Positions 26,243 through 36,811 are shown, counted from the first letter of the stretch. The stretch is 64,000 bases of DNA from Bacteroides stercoris ATCC 43183 (GCF_025147325.1 NZ_CP102262.1:3348001-3412000); one strand, 5' to 3'. Made by a program: numbers and translations. The notes: generated by a model not told the origin, from the sequence alone.

Positions 26243-26250
26243 CAAAGATA
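26243..26250 (-). promoter_or_regulatory. -7 box of the btu operon
   Basis: On the minus strand TATCTTTG fits TAnnTTTG. The predicted start, about 7 bases on, falls at 26237, right at the first base pair of the riboswitch. No clear -33 box. Confidence 0.55.
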
Positions 26251-26277
26251 GGAATATATATAATAAGTCTATAAATC

Positions 26278-27513
26278 TTACAACAGTTTCTTCAAAAAAA
26301 CATTCATTATTTTATAAGAAGCATAACTTACCCCCTTTCTGCGAGAAGGTAACCGATGAAAGGAAAAACGGGCACATATACAAGAACATAATGCTCCCAT
26401 AAAGAACAGAAATCCGGCAGAACTTCTGATATCTCCCATCCCGACCAAAGGTGACACGATACCTCCAAATGCAAAACCTATTGCCCCTAAAAGAGCCGAA
26501 GCTACTCCGGCATTCCTACGTTCACAGTCCATAGCCAAAGTGTTGGAAGCAGTAAAAGCCATTCCTACCATTGAAAGCAAACAAAAGACCAACACTTCAT
26601 AAACCCAGAAATTACAATTCAGAAAGAATGCAACGGAAAGTAGTACGGAAATAAACAACATCCCATGATTTCCTATATGTAAGGCATGTTCCATGGTAGA
26701 ACAACGCACAGACAATGCTGAAGATATTACCATTGCAACCGCATTAACCCCGAAGCAAACACTGAACAGCATGGGTGAAAGACCATAATGTTGTTGCATA
26801 ATAAAAGGAGCGGAAGCAATATTGGTGAACAGAACACCCATTGTAAAACCGTATTGTAAAATGTAACGCACATATTGGCGGTTACGTAATACGGCACCGA
26901 AACGGTGATACATATCTACACATCTTATATTTTGCCTTTGTCCAATTGGCAGAGACTCCTTAAAACGTACACTTCCGATAACCAGAAGAACGCCCAATGC
27001 AAACAAAAACCAGAAAATGCCATGCCAACCTCCAAAGTCAGCCAATGCCCCACCGCCTATCGGAGCAACTACCGTAGCTATTCCATTGACAGCGCCAATA
27101 GTAGCCAACATGCCAGCAAGCTCATGAGCAGAATATTTATCGGCAGCAATAGAACGGGATATCACAACTCCTCCCGCTCCGGCAACTCCCTGCACAAAAC
27201 GCCACAACACAAACTGTGATATGTCCCGGGAGAAGATACAGCCTACAGTAGAAATCAGAAATAGACCCATAGCTACCAACAAGGGAGAACGGCGACCGTA
27301 CTTATCACTTAACGGACCAAAAACCAATTGTCCTATCGCCAGCCCCACCATACTCGTAGTAAGCCCCAACTGTACTTTTGAAGATGTAGTTTGGAAGAAA
27401 TCCGACATTGCCGGTAAAGTAGGAAGATACATGTCCATAACAAATGGACCAAAAGCGCTCAACATCCCCAAAAACACCAATATGAAACCTTTTGAATTTT
27501 GTTTACCTGTCAT
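26278..27513 (-). CDS. Bcr/CflA-type MFS multidrug exporter
   Basis: A 411-residue major facilitator protein with 12 predicted membrane helices. The Bcr/CflA signatures are visible: MDMYLPTLPAMSDFF in helix 1 and GPLSDKYGRRSPLLVAM in loop 2-3. I start at ATG 27513 (MTGKQNSKG), which has AGAGGG just upstream; the frame is open further but into unlikely sequence. It should export drugs or metabolites with protons. The divergent AraC-type gene 155 bases away is a plausible regulator. It ends 40 bases before the btu riboswitch on the same strand, with no terminator seen, so read-through into btu is possible. Confidence 0.88.
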   Translation of the reverse strand: MTGKQNSKGFILVFLGMLSAFGPFVMDMYLPTLPAMSDFFQTTSSKVQLGLTTSMVGLAIGQLVFGPLSDKYGRRSPLLVAMGLFLISTVGCIFSRDISQFVLWRFVQGVAGAGGVVISRSIAADKYSAHELAGMLATIGAVNGIATVVAPIGGGALADFGGWHGIFWFLFALGVLLVIGSVRFKESLPIGQRQNIRCVDMYHRFGAVLRNRQYVRYILQYGFTMGVLFTNIASAPFIMQQHYGLSPMLFSVCFGVNAVAMVISSALSVRCSTMEHALHIGNHGMLFISVLLSVAFFLNCNFWVYEVLVFCLLSMVGMAFTASNTLAMDCERRNAGVASALLGAIGFAFGGIVSPLVGMGDIRSSAGFLFFMGALCSCICARFSFHRLPSRRKGVSYASYKIMNVFLKKLL

Positions 27514-27635
27514 TATCTTTCCCTCTTTTAAAATCGGCGGCAAAATTATCCCATATTTTCCAAACAGCCTATGGCTTATCTTGTACAAAACATTTCATTT
27601 TCGGAACAATATACAGTATTATCATTGAATATATC

Positions 27636-27643
27636 TATATTTG
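27636..27643 (+). promoter_or_regulatory. -7 box of the AraC-type gene
   Basis: TATATTTG fits the TAnnTTTG consensus; no good -33 box at 19-20 bases. Transcription would start near 27650, 19 bases before the ATG at 27669. Confidence 0.5.
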
Positions 27644-27668
27644 TTACGTAAAACAGAACTTTATTCAC

Positions 27669-28520
27669 ATGTACGAACAAATATCTCCAGACACTTCCCA
27701 TATCAGATATGAAGAAACCGACTTGTCGTATCTGAAACTACGTCCATACCGTTTTAAATGTGGCATATACTTAATCTGCATACAGGGTAAAAGCATTATT
27801 TCGACAGGAGTGCAACAATATGCTTTTGATGAACAAACCGAATTAATTTTCCTTACAGGCAGCCTCATCCAGATAATACAGGCCTCTGCCGATTTTAAAG
27901 TACGGATACTTCTATTTCCCAAAGACGTTTTCCTAAAAGCAATACTACCGATTGATACCCCCTACTTCAATTACGTACATGAACACCCGCATTATCATCA
28001 CACGGCAGATGAAAGGAGTCAGAATACGTGGCGGGAAATTGTATTATGGATGGACGTTGCCCAAATGCTTTTCAAGAACAACAACACACTCCTGTTCAGA
28101 AAACAACAAGAACTTAATTTCCTTCAAAGCATATTAATGTGGCTTTTCAATACTATTCCGGAAAAACTGGCTGCCAATAAGCAATATAGCAGAAAACAGA
28201 TGCTCTGCCACCAGTTCATGCAACTGATACGCGAACACAGTACTTGCGAACATCAAGTTCCGTTTTATACGGAACAGCTCTGCATAACTCCTCGTTACCT
28301 ATACGAAATCACCACTCAATACATGAATGGAAAAACGCCTAAACAACTGATAGATGAGCAACTGATAGCGGAAGCCAAAGTTCTTTTAAACGAACCGTGC
28401 TTATCTGTTACCGAAATTGCCGAACTGCTGAACTTTGCCGACCAATCTTACCTGAGCCGTTTTTTCAAAAAGAACACCGGCATGTCTCCTAAAGAATTCA
28501 GGTTACAAAAGCTATTATAA
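27669..28520 (+). CDS. AraC-family transcriptional regulator
   Basis: A 283-residue protein from ATG 27669 (MYEQISPDTS). The N-terminal ~170 residues are a ligand/dimer domain of the cupin-like AraC type (RFKCGIYLICIQGKSIIS, AFDEQTELIFLTG). The C-terminal ~100 residues have the two AraC helix-turn-helix motifs (YTEQLCITPRYLYEITTQYM and VTEIAELLNFADQSYLSRFF, ending TGMSPKEFR). It is transcribed divergently from the Bcr/CflA exporter and probably controls it and itself. The inducer is unknown. Confidence 0.88.
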   Translation: MYEQISPDTSHIRYEETDLSYLKLRPYRFKCGIYLICIQGKSIISTGVQQYAFDEQTELIFLTGSLIQIIQASADFKVRILLFPKDVFLKAILPIDTPYFNYVHEHPHYHHTADERSQNTWREIVLWMDVAQMLFKNNNTLLFRKQQELNFLQSILMWLFNTIPEKLAANKQYSRKQMLCHQFMQLIREHSTCEHQVPFYTEQLCITPRYLYEITTQYMNGKTPKQLIDEQLIAEAKVLLNEPCLSVTEIAELLNFADQSYLSRFFKKNTGMSPKEFRLQKLL

Positions 28521-28549
28521 CCAGTTTCGTCAAAATAATTTAAAATCGG

Positions 28550-28578
28550 TTGTTTTAACCGCCATTTTATTAACTTTG
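28550..28578 (+). promoter_or_regulatory. promoter of the HAD-hotdog gene
   Basis: TTG (28550-28552) and TAACTTTG (28571-28578) with 18 bases between: a good Bacteroides promoter. Transcription would start about 20 bases before the ATG. TTG lies inside a small palindrome, GGTTGTTTTAACC. Confidence 0.65.
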
Positions 28579-28603
28579 TTAGCATAACCAAAACCAAGCT
28601 GCC

Positions 28604-29836
28604 ATGAAATACAAATTATTAGTTCTTGACGTAGACGGGACACTTCTCAACGATGCCAAGGAAATCAGTAAACGGACTCTTGCTTCCTTACTTAAAGTGC
28701 AGCAAATGGGCATACGTGTCGCATTGGCTTCCGGAAGACCTACATACGGCCTTATGCCATTAGCCAAAACTCTTGAATTAGGCAACTATGGGGGCTTCAT
28801 CATCTCCTATAACGGTGGCCAGATAATCAATGCGCAAAATGGGGAAATCCTGTTTGAACGGCGAATCAATCCGGAAATGCTACCTTATTTGGAGAAAAAA
28901 GCACGCAAAAATAATTTTGCCATATTTACTTACCATGATGATACCATACTGACAGATAGTTCCGATAATGAACATGTCCGTGCCGAAGCCAATCTGAATA
29001 ATCTGAAAATCATTCAGGAAGAAGAATTTTCCACAGCAATAGATTTTGCACCATGCAAATGCATATTAGTCAGTAATGATGAAGAAGCATTGAAAGATTT
29101 GGAAGAGCATTGGAAAAAGCGTTTGGACGGAACGCTGGATGTTTTTTGCTCGGAACCTTACTTTCTGGAAGTCGTGCCCTGCGGAATTGATAAAGCAAAC
29201 ACCTTAGGCGTCCTATTGTCATATTTGAACATCGCCCGTGAGGAAGTAATCGCCATTGGAGACGGCGTATGCGATGTCAATATGCTCCAAGTTGCCGGTC
29301 TGGGCATAGCCATGGGGCATGCGCAAGACTCCGTAAAAGTTTGTGCCGACTATGTAACAGCTTCCAATGAAGAAGACGGTGTTGCCCAATCTGTAGAAAA
29401 ATTGATTCTGGCTGAAGTGCATGCTGCTGAAATACCTCTTGACCTGCTAAACGAGCGGGCACGCCATGCATTAATGGGCAACTTGGGTATCCAATACACC
29501 TATGCCTCGGAAGAACGCATAGAAGCAACCATGCCCGTAGACCACCGTACCCGCCAGCCCTTTGGCATTCTACACGGCGGTGCAACTCTTGCGCTTGCCG
29601 AAACCGTTGCCGGACTCGGCTCTATGATAACCTGCCAGCCCGATGAAATTGTGGTAGGCATGCAAGTCAGCGGAAACCATATTTCGTCCGCACACGAAGG
29701 AGATACCGTACGTGCGGTAGCGACTATCGTGCATAAAGGACGTTCATCTCATGTGTGGAACGTAGATGTATTTACTTCTACCAATAAGCTGGTTTCTTCT
29801 GTCAGAGTTGTTAACAGTGTTTTGAAGAAAAGATAA
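28604..29836 (+). CDS. HAD phosphatase fused to a hotdog thioesterase
   Basis: A 410-residue two-domain protein. Residues about 1-270 are a Cof-type HAD hydrolase: motif I LDVDGTLL (8-15), a cap domain, motif IV GDGVCDVNML (about 219). Residues about 275-410 are a PaaI/MenI-type hotdog domain with HGGATLALAETVAGLGS near 324, the catalytic loop of DHNA-CoA-type thioesterases. Cof-type enzymes dephosphorylate sugar phosphates or FMN-like compounds; the hotdog part likely hydrolyses an aromatic or other acyl-CoA, possibly in menaquinone synthesis. No men genes are nearby. The two domains read through without a stop. It ends 8 bases before the large helicase gene. Confidence 0.85.
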   Translation: MKYKLLVLDVDGTLLNDAKEISKRTLASLLKVQQMGIRVALASGRPTYGLMPLAKTLELGNYGGFIISYNGGQIINAQNGEILFERRINPEMLPYLEKKARKNNFAIFTYHDDTILTDSSDNEHVRAEANLNNLKIIQEEEFSTAIDFAPCKCILVSNDEEALKDLEEHWKKRLDGTLDVFCSEPYFLEVVPCGIDKANTLGVLLSYLNIAREEVIAIGDGVCDVNMLQVAGLGIAMGHAQDSVKVCADYVTASNEEDGVAQSVEKLILAEVHAAEIPLDLLNERARHALMGNLGIQYTYASEERIEATMPVDHRTRQPFGILHGGATLALAETVAGLGSMITCQPDEIVVGMQVSGNHISSAHEGDTVRAVATIVHKGRSSHVWNVDVFTSTNKLVSSVRVVNSVLKKR

Positions 29837-29844
29837 GTTGAGAT

Positions 29845-32800
29845 ATGCCAATATGGAGTAGACTCATAAACATCAGATATGCCATAGTAGATGTCGAAGT
29901 CGGCTTGAAAAATCATAAAATCCATGATATCGGAGCACTCCGCCATGATGGTGCTACATACCACAAAGCTTCAAAAAAGGAGTTATTTGAATTTCTCAGC
30001 GGCACGGATTATATATGCGGACATAACATCATTCACCATGATGCCAAATATCTATTCACAGACAAAACATGCCAATGGATTTTGGTCGACACGCTTTATT
30101 TATCTCCTTTGCTGTTTCCGGAACGTCCTTACCATAAACTTGTGAAAGATGACAAACTGATAAGTGATCAGATGAATAATCCGGTAAATGATTGCGAAAA
30201 AGCAAAAGCACTGCTATTGGATGAGATAGCACGCTGGCATTCGTTACCAGATGCAAAGCGCCGGTTATTTGCATCTTTATTAAAGGATAGGAAAGAGTTC
30301 GAAGGTTTTCTCAGTATGGTAGGTGCTGTATATACCAACAAAGGAATATCCGAACTGATCAGCAACCTCTATGTGAATAAAATATGCCAGCATGCAGAGC
30401 TTGACATGCTTATCAAACAATATCCGTGCGAACTGGCATACGCATTAGCCCTGATTGACACAATCGACCATCATTCCATTACTCCGGGATGGGTACTTTA
30501 CAATTATCCCAAAGTGGAATTTGTTATAAAACTTCTACGACACAACAGATGCAACGAAGGTTGTGTTTACTGCAACACCCAACTGGATGTACTACATAAC
30601 TTAAAAATATTTTTTGGATACGAACAATTCCGCACCTATGAGGGTGAGGCTCTTCAAGAACAAGCCGTTCAAGCAGCGGTAAAAGGCAAATCGTTACTGG
30701 CAATATTCCCTACTGGCGGTGGAAAATCGCTGACTTTTCAGCTACCGGCACTCATGTCCGGTCATTCGGTACATGGTCTTACGGTCGTTATCTCACCATT
30801 GCAGTCACTGATGAAAGACCAGGTAGATAATCTTGCCGACCGGGGAATTACTGATGCTGTAACCATTAATGGCCTATTAGACCCTATTACACGGGCACTA
30901 TCAATACAAAGAGTACAAAATGGGGAAGCTTCCCTCTTATATATAGCCCCCGAAATGCTTCGTTCAAAAACCATTGAGAAAATTCTGATGGCGCGCCATG
31001 TAGTAAGATTTGTGATAGATGAAGCACATTGTTTCTCTTCATGGGGACAGGATTTTAGAGTCGACTACCTTTATATTGGGAAATTCATCAGAAAATATCA
31101 ACAGAAAAAAGGATGCAAAGAACCAATACCTGTGTCTTGTTTCACTGCCACAGCCAAACAGAAAGTTGTGCAAGACATTCGCGATTATTTCAAACAGACA
31201 TTAAATTTAAATCTGGAATTGTATGCATCAACAGCCTCAAGAACAAACCTTCGCTATTCTGTCATACACGCTGAAACTGATGATGATAAATATTTAAAAT
31301 TAAGGAGACTTATAGCTGAGTCCGATAGCCCTACCATTGTTTACGTATCGCGCACTAAACGTACTAAAGAACTTGCTGTAAAACTGACTCGTGACGGTTA
31401 TAAAGCATTACCTTTCAACGGTAAGATGGAGTCAGAAGAAAAGATTGCCAACCAAGATGCATTTATGAACGACCAAGTACGCATCATTGTAGCAACATCA
31501 GCCTTCGGTATGGGAGTCGATAAAAAAGATGTCGGACTTGTAGTACATTATGACATATCCGATTCATTGGAAAACTATGTTCAGGAAGCAGGAAGAGCCG
31601 GTCGCGACCCTAAACTCAGCGCACGTTGTTATGTACTTTACAGCGACAATGACTTGGACAAGCATTTTATACTGCTGAATCAAACCAAATTAAGTATCAG
31701 CGAAATACAACAAGTATGGAAGGCCATAAAGGACCTTACCAGACAACGTATGAGAGTCAATTGTTCTGCATTGGAAATAGCACGGCAGGCAGGTTGGGAC
31801 GACTCCGTATCCGATATTGAAACCCGTGTTCGGACGGCATTGGCTACTTTGGAACAAAGCGGATACCTGATAAGAGGAAATAACGTACCCCATGTGTATG
31901 CTACGGGTATCACAGTAAAAAATATAGATGAAGCAAGAATGCGTATATCGGCATCATTGTTATTTGGCAGTGATGAAATAGAAAAGGCCGTTCGAATCAT
32001 CAAATCACTGATTTCACAGAAATATATTACCAAAGCTCAAGACTCAGAGGCTGAATCACGAATTGATTATCTGGCAGATATATTAGGAATCAGTAAAAAA
32101 GAAATAATATCTGTTGTAGAGCGCATGCGTCAAGAAGGCATATTGGCAGATAGCAAAGATATATCCGCTTATCTACAGGATACCGGAGACTCGGAACGAA
32201 AATCGCAGGCTCTCCTCGAACGCTTTGCAAAACTCGAACGATATATTCTTAACCACATTCCTGACGAATCTTTACAAACATCATATAAGCAACTAAATGA
32301 TAATGCCACAAACAGCGGAATCAATACATCCAAAGAAAAGGATATTCGGACATTGCTCTATTTCCTCTGTGTCAAAGGATACGTCAAAAAAGAAGAAGAC
32401 GCTTCCCATAATATAACAATCAGTCGCCAGACAGATTTCGATTCAACCATCAAACAGTTTGAAAAACGACTGGAAATAAGCCGTTTCACCATAGAATGGC
32501 TATACAAGTTAGTTGCCGATACGGAAAAAGAATGCTCACAAAACAAAACAGTCCAATTTTCCGTAGTAGAACTTCTAAATCAAATAAAGTCAAATCCCCA
32601 ATCTCTTTTTAGCGAACCCGACAAACTACAGTTGGAAGATGTGGAAGAAGCCCTTCTTTATCTATCAAAAATCGGAGCATTAAAGCTTGAAGGCGGTTTC
32701 CTTATTCTTTATAATGCTATGAATATTCAAAGAATAAAGGATAACAAATCAAGATATAAACAAGACGACTACCGGATGCTTAACGAATTCTACAAGCAAA

Positions 32801-34653
32801 AAATCCAGCAAGTACATATTGTAGGGGAATACGCCAATTTGATGGTAAAGGATTATAATGCAGCATTGCAGTATGTCCAAGACTACTTCCAGATGGACTA
32901 CAAAAAGTTTGTCGCAAAATATTTTAAAGGAGAAAGAGTAAGTGAAATACAGCGCAACCTGACTCCTCAGAAATACAAGCAATTGTTCGGTCAACTATCC
33001 AAACGTCAAATGGAAATTATTTCCGACAAGGAATCGCGCTGCATCGTTGTTGCAGCAGGTCCCGGCAGTGGAAAAACACGCGTACTGGTCCATAAACTTG
33101 CATCACTCCTATTACTTGAAGATGTAAAGCATGAACAGCTCTTAATGCTGACATTTTCAAGAGCGGCTGCCACGGAATTCAAACAGAGGCTTATGGAGCT
33201 GATAGGAAATGCTACCCATTTTATTGAGATAAAAACATTTCATTCCTATTGTTTTGACCTTTTAGGAAGAATAGGAAACCTTGAGGATGCCAAAGACATC
33301 GTCTCGAAAGCTGCCAAAATGATTAATCAAGGGGAAGTGGAACCAACCAAGATCGGTAAGACAGTACTTGTCATAGACGAGGCTCAGGACATGGGAAAAG
33401 AAGAATACGACCTTGTGAATGCCTTGATAGCCAATAATGAAGAGATGCGTGTTATAGCAGTGGGCGACGATGACCAAAACATTTATGAATTCCGCGGTTC
33501 GAATTCCCAATATATGTATCGACTGACACAAAATCCTGAAAGTAAGTTCATTGAGATGACTGAAAATTATCGCAGCACACATCATTTGGTAAATTTTGCC
33601 AATGAATTCGCTAAGAATATAGGCAAAAGAATGAAAAGCACCCCAATCATTTCAATGCGAAAAGAGAACGGATGGGTTGGAGTAACATATCATCAATCAA
33701 AGTATATGTATCAGCCACTGGTTGAAGAACTGCTTCATCAACGAGGAAGCGGGACCTCATGTGTGCTTACCCAAACAAACGAAGAAGCAGTCATTTTAAC
33801 GGCTCTTTTGCGAAAGCATGCCATAAACAGCAAATTGATACAATCCATGGACGGCTTCCTTTTCTGGAATATGGCCGAGATGAGATATTTTTTGAGATAT
33901 ATAGAGAAACGGATAAAAACTCCTTTAATTCCGGAAGAGTTATGGGAAAAAGCGAAGCATGTAACCTACACCACTTATGAAAAAAGTAAAAGCTTGACAT
34001 ATGTAAAGCGTTGCATAGAACTATTTGAACAAACCTATAAAGTAAAATACCATAGTGACTTCAAAGAATTTGTATTTGAATCATCAGTAGAAGATTTCTG
34101 TGACATTTCGGGGACAGATGTTGTAGTATCAACCATCCATAAAGCCAAAGGAAGAGAATTCGATAATGTGTATATGCTCATATCCGATAATTACTCAAAA
34201 GACGACCATCTTATGCGTCGATATTATGTAGGAATGACCCGTGCTAAAAATCAACTGTTTATACATACGAATGGCAACTGCTTCAATCATATAAGCGCTG
34301 ACAGACATTGTATCGACCGAAAAGAATATGCGATGCCCGAAGAAATAGTTCTGCAACTTTCCCACAAAGATGTCTTTCTGAAATTTTTTAAAGGACGCAA
34401 ACAAGAGATATTAGCATTAAGAAGCGGAGATTCTCTGATTTACAAGGACTCTGTTTTATATACAGCCTCAACCAATAAAGCGGTAGCAAAATTATCACAG
34501 AATATGCAAGCCACAATGTGTGAGTGGGAAAAAAAGGGTTATAAAGTGAGAGCTGCGTATGTCCGATTTATTGTAGCATGGAAATCTAAAGACTCCCCAA
34601 AAGATGAACCGGAAACAGCCGTCTTATTAGCAGACTTACTACTTTCATTATAA
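29845..34653 (+). CDS. exonuclease-RecQ-UvrD fusion helicase
   Basis: A 1602-residue protein with three enzyme modules. (1) Residues 1-125: DEDDh-type 3'-5' exonuclease, with VDVEVG (Asp16, Glu18), CGHNIIHHD (Asp66) and HKLVKDD/NNPVNDCEKA. (2) About 260-830: RecQ helicase, Walker A FPTGGGKS at 288, DEAHCFSSWGQDFR at 392, motif VI QEAGRAGRD, then winged-helix-like segments. (3) About 1045-1550: UvrD/PcrA helicase, Walker A AAGPGSGKTR at 1071, DEAQD near 1178, GDDDQNIYEFRG near 1207, STIHKAKGREF near 1429, YVGMTRAK near 1461. RecQ and UvrD both move 3'-5' on DNA. It is 8 bases after the HAD-hotdog gene and probably cotranscribed; it ends before a bidirectional terminator. Confidence 0.9.
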   Translation: MPIWSRLINIRYAIVDVEVGLKNHKIHDIGALRHDGATYHKASKKELFEFLSGTDYICGHNIIHHDAKYLFTDKTCQWILVDTLYLSPLLFPERPYHKLVKDDKLISDQMNNPVNDCEKAKALLLDEIARWHSLPDAKRRLFASLLKDRKEFEGFLSMVGAVYTNKGISELISNLYVNKICQHAELDMLIKQYPCELAYALALIDTIDHHSITPGWVLYNYPKVEFVIKLLRHNRCNEGCVYCNTQLDVLHNLKIFFGYEQFRTYEGEALQEQAVQAAVKGKSLLAIFPTGGGKSLTFQLPALMSGHSVHGLTVVISPLQSLMKDQVDNLADRGITDAVTINGLLDPITRALSIQRVQNGEASLLYIAPEMLRSKTIEKILMARHVVRFVIDEAHCFSSWGQDFRVDYLYIGKFIRKYQQKKGCKEPIPVSCFTATAKQKVVQDIRDYFKQTLNLNLELYASTASRTNLRYSVIHAETDDDKYLKLRRLIAESDSPTIVYVSRTKRTKELAVKLTRDGYKALPFNGKMESEEKIANQDAFMNDQVRIIVATSAFGMGVDKKDVGLVVHYDISDSLENYVQEAGRAGRDPKLSARCYVLYSDNDLDKHFILLNQTKLSISEIQQVWKAIKDLTRQRMRVNCSALEIARQAGWDDSVSDIETRVRTALATLEQSGYLIRGNNVPHVYATGITVKNIDEARMRISASLLFGSDEIEKAVRIIKSLISQKYITKAQDSEAESRIDYLADILGISKKEIISVVERMRQEGILADSKDISAYLQDTGDSERKSQALLERFAKLERYILNHIPDESLQTSYKQLNDNATNSGINTSKEKDIRTLLYFLCVKGYVKKEEDASHNITISRQTDFDSTIKQFEKRLEISRFTIEWLYKLVADTEKECSQNKTVQFSVVELLNQIKSNPQSLFSEPDKLQLEDVEEALLYLSKIGALKLEGGFLILYNAMNIQRIKDNKSRYKQDDYRMLNEFYKQKIQQVHIVGEYANLMVKDYNAALQYVQDYFQMDYKKFVAKYFKGERVSEIQRNLTPQKYKQLFGQLSKRQMEIISDKESRCIVVAAGPGSGKTRVLVHKLASLLLLEDVKHEQLLMLTFSRAAATEFKQRLMELIGNATHFIEIKTFHSYCFDLLGRIGNLEDAKDIVSKAAKMINQGEVEPTKIGKTVLVIDEAQDMGKEEYDLVNALIANNEEMRVIAVGDDDQNIYEFRGSNSQYMYRLTQNPESKFIEMTENYRSTHHLVNFANEFAKNIGKRMKSTPIISMRKENGWVGVTYHQSKYMYQPLVEELLHQRGSGTSCVLTQTNEEAVILTALLRKHAINSKLIQSMDGFLFWNMAEMRYFLRYIEKRIKTPLIPEELWEKAKHVTYTTYEKSKSLTYVKRCIELFEQTYKVKYHSDFKEFVFESSVEDFCDISGTDVVVSTIHKAKGREFDNVYMLISDNYSKDDHLMRRYYVGMTRAKNQLFIHTNGNCFNHISADRHCIDRKEYAMPEEIVLQLSHKDVFLKFFKGRKQEILALRSGDSLIYKDSVLYTASTNKAVAKLSQNMQATMCEWEKKGYKVRAAYVRFIVAWKSKDSPKDEPETAVLLADLLLSL

Positions 34654-34710
34654 CCTAAGATACATAATCCTCAATCCAAACAAATAAGGAAAACCATGCG
34701 GATAATAAGA

Positions 34711-34741
34711 AAAGCGTGCAACTCATTGAGCTGCACGCTTT
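34711..34741. terminator. bidirectional terminator between the helicase gene and dnaK
   Basis: AAAGCGTGCA (34711-34720) and TGCACGCTTT (34732-34741) form a perfect 10-bp stem with an 11-base loop, between two convergent genes. Confidence 0.85.
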
Positions 34742-34775
34742 TGCTTATTGTTTGTTATCTGTTTCCTTATCGGAA

Positions 34776-36695
34776 TCATTTGACTTCCTCAAAGTCAGCA
34801 TCCTGTACATTATCCCCATGCTTGCCATTATCCTGAGCACCGCCTTGCTGTCCTGCATTCATATCAGGACCGGCCTGTGCACCACCTTGAGCACCGCTCT
34901 GGGCATACATCTCAGCGCTTGCAGCTTGGAAAGCGGTATTCAGTTCAGCCATCGCAGAGTCAACAGCAGCTAAATCCTGTGCTTTGTGAGCATCTTTCAG
35001 TTTCTGCAAGGCAGCTTCAATCGGAGCTTTCTTGTCGGCAGGAAGCTTATCGCCCAGTTCCTTCAACTGATTTTCAGTAGTGAAAATCATTGAGTCAGCC
35101 TGGTTCAGCTTGTCAACTTTCTCACGTTCTTTCTTATCGGCTTCGGCATTTGCTTCGGCTTCGGCTTTCATCTTTTCGATTTCTTCCTTGCTCAAACCGC
35201 TGGAAGCCTCGATACGGATAGCCTGTTCCTTACCGGTAGCCTTATCTTTGGCAGATACTTTCAAGATACCGTTGGCATCGATATCGAATGTCACCTCAAT
35301 CTGAGGAATACCACGACGTGCCGGAGCGATACCTGTCAGGTTAAACTGACCGATTGACTTGTTCTGTGCAGCCATCGGACGTTCACCCTGCAATACGTGG
35401 ATAGTAACTTCCGTCTGGTTATCGGCGGCAGTAGAGAATGTTTCACTCTTCTTGCAAGGAATAGTCGTATTGGCGTCAATCAGCTTGGTCATTACACCAC
35501 CCATGGTTTCGATACCCATAGACAGCGGAGTAACATCCAGCAATACAACACCCTTGATTTCGTCCGTCAATACGGCACCTTGTACTGCAGCACCTACAGC
35601 TACTACCTCATCGGGATTTACACCCTTGGAAGGCACTTTACCGAAGAAATCCTCAACCAGTTTCTGTACAGCCGGTATACGTGAAGAACCACCTACAAGG
35701 ATAACCTCATCTATATCGGAGTTGCCCAAACCGGCATCGCTCATAGCTTTCTTACACGGTTCAAGACAAGCCTGAATCAAGTTGTGGGCCAAAGCTTCGA
35801 ATTTGGCACGGGTCAGCGTCTTAACCAAGTGTTTGGGCACACCGCCTACAGGCATAATGTACGGCAAGTTGATTTCCGTGCTCGTAGAAGAAGACAATTC
35901 AATCTTAGCTTTTTCGGCAGCTTCCTTCAAACGTTGCATAGCCATCGGATCCTGAGTCAGGTCGGCGCCTTCATCGTTCTTGAACTCTTGAACCAGCCAG
36001 TCGATAATTACCTGGTCGAAGTCGTCACCACCCAAGTGAGTATCACCGTTGGTTGACAATACTTCGAACACACCGCCACCGAATTCGAGGATAGAAATAT
36101 CGAATGTACCGCCACCGAGGTCGAACACGGCAACTTTCATATCCTTATGCGCCTTGTCGATACCATAAGCCAAAGCTGCGGCAGTCGGTTCGTTCACGAT
36201 ACGCTTTACTTCCAGACCGGCAATCTGACCGGCTTCCTTCGTAGCCTGACGCTGAGAGTCGGAGAAATAAGCCGGAACGGTGATTACGGCTTCCGTTACT
36301 TCTTGTCCCAGATAATCCTCAGCGGTCTTTTTCATTTTCTGCAGAATCATTGCAGAAATTTCCTGCGGAGTATAGAGACGTCCGTCAATATCCACACGCG
36401 GAGTATTGTTGTCACCTTTTACCACTTTATAAGGTACGCGAGCGATTTCTTTCTGAACCTGATCCCAGTTCTCACCCATGAAACGTTTGATAGAGAACAC
36501 GGTTCTTGTAGGGTTTGTGATAGCCTGACGCTTTGCAGGATCACCGATCTTACGTTCGCCGCCATCTACAAATGCCACTACTGAAGGAGTTGTACGCTTA
36601 CCTTCACTGTTTGCAATTACTACAGGTTCGTTTCCTTCGAATACAGAAACACAAGAGTTTGTTGTTCCTAAGTCAATACCAATAATTTTTCCCAT
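34776..36695 (-). CDS. dnaK: Hsp70 chaperone DnaK
   Basis: A 639-residue Hsp70. ATPase domain with [20 protein letters not shown] at the N-terminus, [13 protein letters not shown] and [11 protein letters not shown]; linker followed by substrate-binding beta domain ([17 protein letters not shown]) and a helical lid, ending in a Gly/Gln/Ala-rich tail with the conserved end DADFEEVK. It folds and refolds proteins with DnaJ and GrpE, neither of which is in this window. The upstream region carries an inverted repeat and a 12-base motif shared with clpB, which may be heat-shock control. It is monocistronic. Confidence 0.98.
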   Translation of the reverse strand: MGKIIGIDLGTTNSCVSVFEGNEPVVIANSEGKRTTPSVVAFVDGGERKIGDPAKRQAITNPTRTVFSIKRFMGENWDQVQKEIARVPYKVVKGDNNTPRVDIDGRLYTPQEISAMILQKMKKTAEDYLGQEVTEAVITVPAYFSDSQRQATKEAGQIAGLEVKRIVNEPTAAALAYGIDKAHKDMKVAVFDLGGGTFDISILEFGGGVFEVLSTNGDTHLGGDDFDQVIIDWLVQEFKNDEGADLTQDPMAMQRLKEAAEKAKIELSSSTSTEINLPYIMPVGGVPKHLVKTLTRAKFEALAHNLIQACLEPCKKAMSDAGLGNSDIDEVILVGGSSRIPAVQKLVEDFFGKVPSKGVNPDEVVAVGAAVQGAVLTDEIKGVVLLDVTPLSMGIETMGGVMTKLIDANTTIPCKKSETFSTAADNQTEVTIHVLQGERPMAAQNKSIGQFNLTGIAPARRGIPQIEVTFDIDANGILKVSAKDKATGKEQAIRIEASSGLSKEEIEKMKAEAEANAEADKKEREKVDKLNQADSMIFTTENQLKELGDKLPADKKAPIEAALQKLKDAHKAQDLAAVDSAMAELNTAFQAASAEMYAQSGAQGGAQAGPDMNAGQQGGAQDNGKHGDNVQDADFEEVK

Positions 36696-36811
36696 GATCG
36701 TTATTTTTTTATTTGTTATTATTCTGTTTCGCTGTCCGCCTCGTTGGCAGACGCCAATAAAAAGACAAACGCCGTGCCAAATTGTTCAAGGCGGCGGCAG
36801 ATTTATGAATG

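Noticed and set aside
29845-34653. Calling the helicase fusion a phage-defence system
   Set aside because: No toxin, methylase or other defence gene is nearby; its neighbours are HAD-hotdog and dnaK.
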